Below, one piece after another: positions 56,240 to 64,000 of a DNA stretch of 64,000 nt. The translations under genes were made by a program, and so were the position numbers. The stretch's first letter is position 1, and every line of letters begins with the position of its first letter. Source of the stretch: Clavaria fumosa. Taxonomy: Eukaryota; Basidiomycota; Agaricomycetes; Agaricales; Clavariaceae. The notes beneath the pieces were generated by a model, which ran no database searches, had not been told where the DNA came from, and worked only from the letters and a program-made list of their open reading frames with translations. The stretch covers positions 2,976,001 through 3,040,000 of the forward strand of contig OX637802.1 in the NCBI GenBank assembly GCA_951802425.1, given 5' to 3'.

Positions 56240-58560
56240 TCATTTAGAGAAGTTCAATCAGAGTAGCTGGTAACAAGGCAATGTGAGAGCCAGTGTCATC
56301 TAGGCCTTTATGTTGGCCTTGATAGATGCCTCATTAACCCAAGCACGAGTGGGTGGGTGGTGAGGGGTTTGCATTCGTTCAGCAGGGCATGCAGGCATGG
56401 GTGGTGAGTGGTAGTGACGGAGGGTGTGTCTCTCGGAGCATGGTATGCGGAGGCGCAGTGCGTTGGTCGCACCCAAGTGCGGGTATATGCGGAGGTGGTT
56501 AAGGTGCCTCGCCCAGCGGAGCGTGTGGAGTTGCAAGCAATGCTTGTCACTCAGTGCATTGACCACAGGCCACTACTGATTGGACTACTGTAAACACATT
56601 TATTTTTTGGAGTGACTGTGAACATGTCGCGTGCTCATCTGTGAAACATGTAATAGACAACGTGTCGTGTGCTCATCATGTGATGGACAATGCATTGAGC
56701 ACTCATCATGTGATGATAACATAAATAAACTGAAACACATAAATAAACTGAAACAGAGATCCGTCACTTTCTTCTCTCTTCCATGCACTCTTCCCATAGG
56801 AATGCGACGCATCCAGCACTACACCTGCAGAGCAGTGCTGGATACGTCTTATTCCTGTGCTGCGGGCATTGCGACACCCTCTTCCAACGCTCTTTCTCTG
56901 AGGTCCAAATCGTCCGATACTCTTTCTCCGAGGTCTGAGACTCTTTTTCTCAGGTGCACAGTTTCCTATCAGTCCATACTACTCATCTATTTTTCAGGGT
57001 ATGGGCTTTGCAGTCAGGCTAGCATGAGTCAAGGGGAGGGGGCACTGTGCACCTTCAGAATTGAGTTTGCGTCTATATGCTGGCACGAGTCATTCTGCCT
57101 CCTAGGACTGGCTCTGGGGGGGGCATTCGCTTGCCGATGAGATTGAATGCTGATCTTGATGCTAATTGGCCTCATCTCACCCCTTGAAGATAATAGGCAT
57201 TTGTTTCCACCTGGAATTATTGCCATTGTCAGTTGTGCAGTACTCACCAGATTGTTCCATTGCAGGACATTTCGAAGACCCGAGTTGGGTCTAGCAAATG
57301 GTATGTACTGCATACTTTTGTTACTTGTACTGACCTTAATTACTAGCCCTACCAACAAGAAATCACAAGCCTCTGAACAAAAAAGTACTAGCCCTACAGA
57401 TGAGACTGAGTGGAACCTCCATAGAAGCCTTTTCAAAGTATGTAGTATTCGCATCTCACACTATCTCCATGCTCAGCTCATGGGTGTTTCCCTTAGCATA
57501 TCTACAGAATTTCGATGCACCCATATTTAGATAGCACTTCTTTCTCCGGGCTCGGGGAGGACTGAACTGGCCACTCAGTCCTCTCCAAATGGCCCTACAT
57601 ACATTTGCACTCTTATACTACTTTTATTCAATCTTTTCTACATTATAACCAAGAATTGTACAACAACTTAAAAATTTGGCAGGAATTCTAGTCGATGAAA
57701 AAATCGCGTGACCTCTATTTTAAATGAATTTACTTGTCTAATCTGTGATGTGAGCACCCCTGGGAGCACTCCTCCCACTCACGCCCCATGCGTCTCTTTG
57801 TCCTCAACATACTACGCTCCATGCATCTTACACTCTGCGCGTCCAGATGCCCCACATCTTTTTCTTCACTCTGCAACTCAGAGGCCATCACTCCGCCTCT
57901 CTAGCTCGTTACATCCTCTTTGCTTACCTATGGTTATTCTCTCAACCTTTTTCAGCACCTATGCGCTCCACCTCTTTTTCCTCTTTTCCTCTAGTTCCTG
58001 CTCTTTTCTCTGAGACACTGCTACCCCTCTTAATGTGAGGGACACCAAGCCAGCTCTCCACCTCCTCTCTCGCTCTCGGTGTCCCTCATGTACATCTTCA
58101 TCCTATGACCTCCTCTCGCTCACAGCAGTCCTCTCCCTCTCTAGTGTTACGACTGTATATCTCTTAGCGCTACCCTCCCTCCCTCCCTTCTTGTGATAGT
58201 TTCTGGTGTGCTACCTTGTACAGTAGTTTATGGCCCACTCGTCAATTCCCACATGCAGGCGCTTACTGCGCCATGTTCGCCTAACTCCGCCTGCTCTTTG
58301 CGCCTCATTAAGTTGCTCGCTCATCAGATTATATTTCATTGCCTACAAGGTTCGCACTTTGCTTTGCTTAAGCTATTAGTTTTTAAAAAAAATCGGTAAT
58401 AAACCAATTAACAATTTTGTACAAAGTGACATTAGTTGTGGCTCCTACTGGTAAGCAAGGGAACTGTTTCATACGCAAGATACAGACGGCGTGTGTGAAG
58501 CTCAATTCTCAATGTGACATGTAACACTCGAGATCCCGGGCACTGCCACTTGTTTCCTTC
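56240..58560. other. Unassigned sequence with short ORFs
   Basis: No domain is recognised. Short open stretches exist on both strands (for example 57,029-57,454 minus and 57,147-57,530 plus). 56,620-56,710 has three imperfect copies of gtgctcatcatgtgatgg. 57,740-58,200 is strongly CT-rich, like 41,640-41,770, and may be part of a dispersed repeat. Confidence 0.3.
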
Positions 58561-58589
58561 ATTGGACCAAGTCCACTTCTGCATCTCTT

Positions 58590-58985
58590 GCTGTCTTCAA
58601 ATCAACTGCAATCCATGCTAGTGCCCTTTTCAAAAATTATTCGTGGATGACAGGCATCTTCCTCACTGAAGAAGACAACGTTACGAAGTGGCTAAGAGCA
58701 CATTGTTCAAACACTAATGGCTGCATCAGCAAAACAGTTCAGCAAGTGGTTGGTATGGACTAATATGCAACACCCCAAGACAACTTGGGGTGTTACACAC
58801 CAGTCCATACCTATCTATACTTACATTTAGCCAAGCTGTTGTGCTGATGTGAAATGCCAATTCAGTCAATCATGGAATTTGGATGATTTCGGCAGGCACC
58901 TAGGCTGTAAAGAAGAAGCATGCTGTCAATGTACATTTGGGCTTCATCATTTAGTGACATAATGAGTAGTATGAAGTAGCTCAAT
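58590..58985 (+). pseudogene. Fragment of the JmjC-type gene (5' exons)
   Basis: 58,605-58,720 matches exon 1 of the 43,568-47,669 gene (atgctagtgcccttttcaaa against atccgtgctagcaccctctt, then aagtggctaagagcac). 58,850-58,985 matches its exon 2 (caattcagtcaatcatggaa, atgctgtcaatg). Introns are still in place, so it derives from genomic DNA and not from a reverse-transcribed copy. Unrelated sequence (58,730-58,845) with an inverted ccaagacaacttggggtgtt lies between. Confidence 0.6.
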
Positions 58986-59144
58986 GATTGTCATTCCCAG
59001 TGCTTGTAAGACTACATTACACTGTTTGAGTGCATAGCACGTTTGAAACAAGTACAAATATGAGTTAAGCTGTTAATGTGATGGTGTCACACTCTGTGAC
59101 TGTATACCATTCTCCATTGAAAAGTCATTGTGTGACATTGAAAT

Positions 59145-59260
59145 ATGTCTTTCCCACTCATTCTCCCTTGCTCTGGTGTGCGTGTTGGTGAAAGGGTAAC
59201 TAGCCCAGCCTCTCTCATTGTTTCATTTCAGGTCCAAGGAGCAATGTAAGCTTTTGTGCA
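59145..59260 (+). pseudogene. Relic exon shared with 41,281-41,400
   Basis: Contains atgtctttcccactcattct, gcgtgttggtgaaagggtaa and atttcaggtccaaggagcaa, matching the 41,281 copy in both exon and intron. It encodes a short start of an unknown protein. Family and function are unknown. Confidence 0.45.
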
Positions 59261-59261
59261 A

Positions 59262-59660
59262 TCATTTTTCAACTTCCACTGACTGTTCTTGGAAGGGCTG
59301 TGATGACCTTAACAGGGGATGATTTTCTGCAGATATTGGTCTGATTGGAAAGAGATGCGTATGCATGTAAAGTGAGTCTCCAAGAACAGTGGAAGACTCA
59401 TAGTTGAGAATATTTCGCAGATGAGCCATCCAGACAAGAAAGGCCATCATATAGTCATGGTAGTAGATGTGAATCTAGTCCGCCCAATGCAACCACATGT
59501 ATCACGCTTCTGGGGCAAGACTGAAGGTCTGTGCCCCACTTACTCCCTCTTGTTGCGATCTGAGGTATTCCTTCATCCAGGACGCATGCTTTTTCCTTGA
59601 CTCTGTTAGGGCCTGTCCCATCTCAATAGTAGTGCTGGGGATCGACTTGTTGGTGACCTA
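59262..59660 (-). pseudogene. Decayed unknown ORF
   Basis: The minus-strand frame from about 59,650 reads VTNKSIPSTTIEMGQALTES, KHASWMKEYLRSQQEGVSG and, after a TGA and a TAG, IHIYYHDYMMAFLVWMAHLR and a final segment to 59,262. The stops again replace likely CGA and CAG. No family is recognised. It may be a piece of one of the KDZ-associated genes. Confidence 0.35.
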
Positions 59661-59664
59661 TGCT

Positions 59665-61030
59665 GGAAACTCGCTAAGACCAATCAACTGTAGAGCACAG
59701 TCGAGAATGCTCAGTCCCGGAAGGTCGCGAAGTCGGTAGACGAAGTGTAAAGGAGGAAATTGACGAGGAGGGAGGAAATGGGTGACGCTGAGAGGGTCGC
59801 GAAGTCGACCAATGAAGCGTGAAAAAGGAAATAGACGAGGTGGGAGAAAGTGACAACGCTGAGAAGGTCGCGAGGTCGACCGACGAAGCATAGAGAAGGA
59901 AAAAGACGAGGTGAAAGAAATAGACAATGTTGGAAGGGTCGCGGTGGTCGCGACGGTATTGAGGAATGTGTCGGTGAAGGCGATGACTTTGCCAACCGAC
60001 GGGTGAACCTGTAGGGTTCTAAGATCAGTACCAAGACGAATAATAGAAAATACTTGGATCGTGCAAGTTGTACGAGCGTAGAGGGCGAGTTAGAACAGAG
60101 TAGAGTGTGTCTTGGTGATCTTGTGGTCACCAAGAGAGACAAGACCTATCAATCATGATGGTTCCAAGCTCAAAGGGCGTACTAGCCTCAAGCTTAAACC
60201 AATGTGCGTCAATATCAAGTCTGGAGTACCATAAGTACATGCGAGACCTTATATACGTACGTAGAGAGAGTATAACGAAAAAGGGAAGGTACAGAGGTCG
60301 CCAGGCAACAAGACTATAGTAGTATGGGGTATGTTTAGTCGTAAAGTGACTGGGTGCGTATTCTACTAAGGTCGCGAGGGGTTAGGTATGCATAGGTAAG
60401 GTCACGAAGATGACCTGTCACGGGTCGCGACCTAGTTAAATAAGTATATATGTCGCTATAACTACGGAGGGATTCTCGGATCATAAGTAACGTAATTATA
60501 GATGACTGAGAGGAAGAAGGGACGCATATTTGAAGTGTTCATACAGCTGACCATTGGTGGCGCGTTTGAGTGTTAAGGTCGTGAGGTCATAAGAGCGATC
60601 ACGTGGGTGACGCTAGTGATGCAGGTGACCTACGGGCGAGTAGTCACGCGCTAGTCACATGGGTAACGCTGGTAACGCAAGTAACAGTCGTAACACTGGT
60701 AACGTATTGGTGCTGATAGTGGTAGCGCTGGGAGTGCCACACGGCAAGTCACGTGCTGGTGGAAGTAGACGCGTATCGGTGTGTCGCACATAGGATTGGT
60801 GGGTCCGGGTGAAGTATGCACGTAGGGTGAAGTATTAGGAAGCGTTGCGAGTACAGCATGGTGATCGCAAGTGTCGCGTGAGCGCAGGGGAGGTTGGAGA
60901 GGCTTCCGGAAGGAGACAGCGGGTCCCGGAAGTGTGTAGAGGGATACGCGAGGTGGTAGAGGGTCGTCGGGAGGGCCGTAGATGTTGGTGGAGTCGGCTT
61001 GGGTAAAGGAAAAATGAATGGGTCCTGACA
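59665..61030 (-). mobile_element. 5' end of an LTR retrotransposon with a 1-kb LTR
   Basis: A CpG-rich block unlike its surroundings. On the minus strand it starts TGTCAGGACCC at 61,030 and has ACGTACGTATATAAGG (TATA box, near 60,250). The LTR ends ...CTTAGAACCCTACA at 60,010, so it is 1,021 bp with TGT...ACA ends. A primer-site candidate ggttcacccgtcggttggc follows, then a 71-72 bp tandem repeat. No gag or pol remains. Family (Copia or gypsy) is undetermined. Confidence 0.65.
59723..59937. repeat. 71-72 bp tandem repeat, 3 copies, in retrotransposon leader
   Basis: Unit starts ggtcgcgaagtcgaccaatg and contains aggaaatagacgagg and gacgctgag. Starts at 59,723, 59,795 and 59,866. It lies just downstream of the LTR on the minus strand, in the position of a 5' leader. 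It is highly CpG-rich. Confidence 0.85.
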
Positions 61031-61289
61031 GACTCCACCTACTTTTCAACAATGAATCTTATTGTTGGAGTGACCAACACTATGAGGCTTTCGTTCAATC
61101 TGTGAAGCCCAACTTTCAGGAGATTCATGGGGATATTTGAGGTACATGGCCAACTTTAGGCACTGAATCACAATGCTAATGTTGGATATCATAAGCCCAG
61201 AGGAATCGGAAAAAGCATGGGAGTCGGATGGGAAAATGTCAGAGTAGGCAATGCAACCTCACATGTAATAACACAATTGATGTCCTTTC

Positions 61290-62275
61290 TTACAGTGCTG
61301 CAGCTCCACGCCAATTGCCCACCCCAACTGAGATGTATGACACTGAGCTTATGCGGCTTAAAGAGGGCGAATGGATAAGTAGTGACATTGTCACCTTTGC
61401 ACTTCAGTGTGTCTCTCTCACCTCTCAACAAGCTACATATCAGTTAATTTCATGGTACAGACACACCTTCAACAACTTAAATGAGAACGCAAAAAGCAAA
61501 TTTTGGCTGGCAAGTACATTTTTCTTGCCAAAGCTGAGGTAAATGCTTCTGCTCAATGTCGTGGGAAATCTGACGTGTTAGCAGAAATGATGGGGCCCAG
61601 CAGGTGATGAACTGGCTGCCTGAATCTGCACCTGAATGCCAATATTGGATCATCCCAGCATTCAGCAGTGAATTGTAAGTGCTTGGTGTGTTGCAACTAA
61701 TTAATCTGCTCATTCTTCAAAGGAAACATTGGTATACTGTCATTGTTGCAAACCTGAGTTATTGTTTCATGATTAATGAAGTGAACAATGACCAGCAATG
61801 GTGCGAAAACAACTTCTGCCTTTGTTTTCTGGCCAACACTCCCACAGTACCATAATCATCCTCGACAGCTTTTTTGATGGCAGGATACATTCTAAGGATC
61901 AAAAAGTGCTGCAGGATGTCTTGGTGAACCTTGGGAATCAACGAGGTTTGAAGTGCATTATGGACCCAAAAGTCATTTGGCCAAAGGTGTGTTGCAAAGT
62001 TGTATTAAAGAGGGGTTAGACTTCTCTCTCTATATAGGTTCCCAAGCAGATCAATGGGGATGATTGTGGGATATACACAATTCATTTTGCACGGCTGTGG
62101 TTGCAGGAAGCTGACAGATTAATGAATATGCTTTTGGTAATTGGATGATTCTTTCTAAATTATGCTTTCCTTCATGATCCATCAGGCTCTGGTGGACAGG
62201 GTATGGAAGCACTCAAGGGTTGCTGGTCTTCGGCAAAAGCTGCATGGAGAAATCCTCAGGAGTGCAGAGAAGGGT
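61290..62275 (+). pseudogene. Ulp1-type (C48) SUMO-protease domain gene, partial
   Basis: Exons follow acceptor TTACAG at about 61,295: EGEWISSDIVTFALQ, WLASTFFLPKL, then WIIPAFSSEL. The catalytic half has KHWYTVIVANLSY (His at 61,727-61,729), IIILDSFFDGRI (Asp at 61,864-61,866) and VPKQINGDDCGIYTIHFARL (Gln at 62,047-62,049, Cys at 62,065-62,067). Then comes ALVDRVWKHSRVAGLRQKL. Introns at 61,542-61,583, about 61,675-61,721, 61,989-62,038 and 62,136-62,186 have GT..AG ends. The His-Asp-Gln-Cys set is that of Ulp1 peptidases, which remove SUMO. Many eukaryotic transposons carry such genes. One frame change between 61,750 and 61,850 may be an intron. The N-terminus is cut by the LTR block at 61,030 or lies unrecognised. 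Confidence 0.75.
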
Positions 62276-62435
62276 TGGTTTGAAAGGCAAATACACTTAT
62301 TAGGCACTTCATGATGAGATTGCCTTTTAGATTTACCTCATCCCTGCTGCCTTTGTGTCAATTGCATCTGCATTTACTCAAATATAAAAATCACAAGTGT
62401 TCTGGAGTGTTTTTCACTCTGCCCACATGACGAAG

Positions 62436-62696
62436 TCAAGCATTCTCCCCCTTGCCTGACGCACTCTCAACTACACTGTTACCTTCGGTCTGTGAACCAT
62501 TCCCACTCGATGTTCCATTCTTCTTTTCCCTCAAATTTGATCTCGAGGCACGCTGGTTGCCATTTCCGTTACCAGAGGGAGGCACTTTTGTGCAAGCAGG
62601 GGCTGGTTTTGGAATGAACGGTGCACCGTGATGATGAGTAGCACAGCCACCACAAACCTCACCTGGGAAACAATGGTAAAAGCACTCGACAGGCAC
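62436..62696 (-). CDS. Ser/Gly/Asn-rich terminal exon, unknown gene
   Basis: An 86-codon minus-strand frame with CFYHCFPGEVCGGCATHHHG (possible zinc-binding Cys/His cluster) then a Gly/Asn/Ser tail (SGNGNGNQRASRSNLREKK, SGNGSQTEGN). The last 80 bp recur, decayed, at 62,865-62,945. It may be the end of a gene whose other exons are lost. Function is unknown. Confidence 0.3.
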   Translation of the reverse strand: MPVECFYHCFPGEVCGGCATHHHGAPFIPKPAPACTKVPPSGNGNGNQRASRSNLREKKNGTSSGNGSQTEGNSVVESASGKGENA

Positions 62697-63336
62697 TGCT
62701 ACTCACATGGAGAAGGGTACAGAAATCTAAATAGTGGGAACTAGTTAATCATACAGCCAAAAGACAATGATGACTTATGTGGACTTGATGAGGGTAACAG
62801 TAAGAACAGATAAACCCAAACCAACAGCGCTGATTGCTGACATAATATTAGCATAAGCTCAAGCATTTCCCCCCCATGCCTGATGTGATCTCTAGTCCAT
62901 TGCCACCTTCCATCTGTGAACCATTTCCACTTGTTTTCCAATTATTTTCATACAACAAATTTCCACTGATGATTGATTGGGACTAAGAACCAAACACTTA
63001 CAAGCAACACAGATTGCTGACAAATATGAGCATTGGTAGAGCAAGGTAATTATGCAGGTTGTTCTCTGTGGTCATGTGTGTACTGTATGTGCTGGTCACA
63101 TCTCTGTGACTTGATTCTGCTCTGCAATGAATGCCATATGCTTTTCCTGCTCTGGTTCTTATAACTTACTACAGGATTACATTTCTTACCACATATGCTA
63201 AGTGTGCTCCCATCTACACTACAAATGTCAAAGTGAAGCAAGGCAAAACCTTGTTAATTATAAAAATATTGTGGCTTATCATTCAAGTGGCTTGGTCATG
63301 TGACAGATTTCTTGTCTGCTATCTCTGCTCAAGGCT
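62697..63336. other. Spacer with a decayed duplicate of the preceding exon
   Basis: 62,865-62,945 matches 62,440-62,520 (ccatctgtgaaccatttcca against tcggtctgtgaaccattccc). The remainder shows no gene and leads into the second KDZ transposase. Confidence 0.5.
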
Positions 63337-64000
63337 ATGGTGATGTCAAAACAAAAGAACATGCTCAAGAGGTTGAATTTATTTCAGTTTACAACAAGTG
63401 GCTGCGAAAATCATTCTTCACATCCCAAAATGTCCGCAAACCTCTTGCTCAGTCGCATGGCCTTTTGCAACCACAGGTTTTGCAACCAACATCCATGGCC
63501 TCCACTGATTTCCCCCCCCACTCATAAACAGCACACCGAGGCTGAGAAAACCCTCTTAAGTACATCCAGTGTTGCTGGTGATCCTGAATATGTTCCGAAT
63601 ATCGATGCCCCACAAGTGCCAAAGAAGAAAAAACAAGGAAAAGTAGGAAATTTATATGTTGTTCTCCTTAACGAAGTCTGGATGTTAACAATTCTCAGTC
63701 CCAGAATGAATTTCTCGAAGATTGGCTCCCCTTATGAGCAACCTATCTGAGAGAAATCTTGGAACTAGAGTCTCCGCCCCCCTCCAAAGTTTGCCAGATC
63801 TGCAATCAGAATGACTTCAAGTTTCGATGTCGTGATTGCTTTTATCAGCCTGTGACTTGCTCTGCATGCTGTGCCAAATCCCATGCAAATCCCATGCTGA
63901 TGTTCCATTCCATTCTATCAATGTATGGAATGGAAGGTGCTTCTTGCCATCTGATCTCCTGCACATTGGACTTGTCATCCACTTAGGGCACTGAGGTTCT
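63337..64000 (+). pseudogene. Second KDZ transposase, 5' part, cut by window end
   Basis: Homologous to the 25,459 copy: exon 1 with EHAQEVEFISVYNKWLRKSF, a linker ending VPKKKKQGK and an intron 63,631-63,699 with GTAGG and TCTCAG ends. Exon 2 has NEFLEDWLPL, TYLREILELE and the CxC2 cluster (CQICNQNDFKFRCRDC, VTCSACCAKSHAN). Lesions are a one-base frame change after the ATG, a C-run frame shift near 63,518, a TGA at 63,735-63,737 (Arg expected), a 4-bp-type duplication near 63,905 and a TGA at 63,991. The catalytic core lies beyond the window. It runs in the same direction as the first copy. Confidence 0.8.

Noticed and set aside
57029..57530. Overlapping 120-140 codon ORFs on both strands
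   Set aside because: Neither has a recognisable motif or splice pattern and both could arise by chance; left as unassigned sequence.
58690..58730. Possible tRNA 3' half (aagtggctaagagcacattg, gttcaaac)
   Set aside because: The sequence aligns with exon 1 of the JmjC-type gene, which explains the words without a tRNA.
197..63737. TGA recoded as arginine or another amino acid
   Set aside because: Basidiomycete nuclear genes use the standard code, and sister elements show CAA at two of the TGA positions, which deamination explains and recoding does not.

Overview
The window looks like nuclear DNA of a mushroom-forming basidiomycete (Agaricomycetes). The evidence is short GT-AG introns of about 45-60 bp, a KDZ-type transposase with a CxC2 cysteine cluster, Ty3/gypsy chromoviruses, a fungal TET/JBP dioxygenase, a basidiomycete-type JmjC gene, and several multi-copy ORF families of the sort that litter these genomes. 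I see no ordinary housekeeping gene, rRNA or convincing tRNA. This is a transposon-dense, partly decayed accessory region.

Layout. 0-3.7 kb holds relics: a decayed repeat-family ORF, a fragment of a PHD-like gene and a minisatellite. 3.9-11.4 kb is a minus-strand Ty3/gypsy element (Gy-A) whose 5' LTR edge abuts a second gypsy element, Gy-B (11.4-16.1 kb, 5' LTR at 15,782-16,076). 16.5 kb has a plus-strand gag relic. 17.2-23 kb is a strongly strand-skewed, non-coding tract. 23-25.3 kb has a decayed minus-strand ORF, a minisatellite and the 5' part of a probable DIRS-like element. 25.5-29.0 kb is a nearly full-length KDZ transposase with introns. 29.5-31 kb has repeats and a small two-exon gene. 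31.3-37.8 kb is a stack of gypsy pieces: Gy-C lies in the integrase of Gy-D, Gy-D lies in the integrase of Gy-E, and a plus-strand fragment (Gy-F) is joined at the other side. 38.9-40.8 kb is a second, longer member of the two-exon family. 42.2-43.3 kb is a mariner-like element with clean inverted ends and a TA duplication.

43.5-62.3 kb is the most interesting part. It carries a JmjC-type dioxygenase gene (minus), a PHD-like zinc-finger gene whose predicted N-terminus resembles the histone H3 tail (plus), a TET/JBP 5-methylcytosine dioxygenase gene (minus), a second PHD-like/zinc-ribbon gene (minus) and an Ulp1-type SUMO-protease gene (plus). A second KDZ transposase starts at 63.3 kb and runs off the window. 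Chromatin-modifying genes thus lie between KDZ transposase copies.

A common theme is decay. Reading frames of many unrelated genes and elements are otherwise well preserved but are interrupted almost only by TGA where arginine (CGA) fits. Two gypsy copies of one family show the same ancestral site as TGA in one copy and CAA in the other. This is the signature expected of CpG methylation followed by deamination, and it fits a genome that has both cytosine methylation and TET/JBP oxidases. Most genes here are therefore annotated as probable pseudogenes with recognisable function. All intron and exon limits are read by eye.
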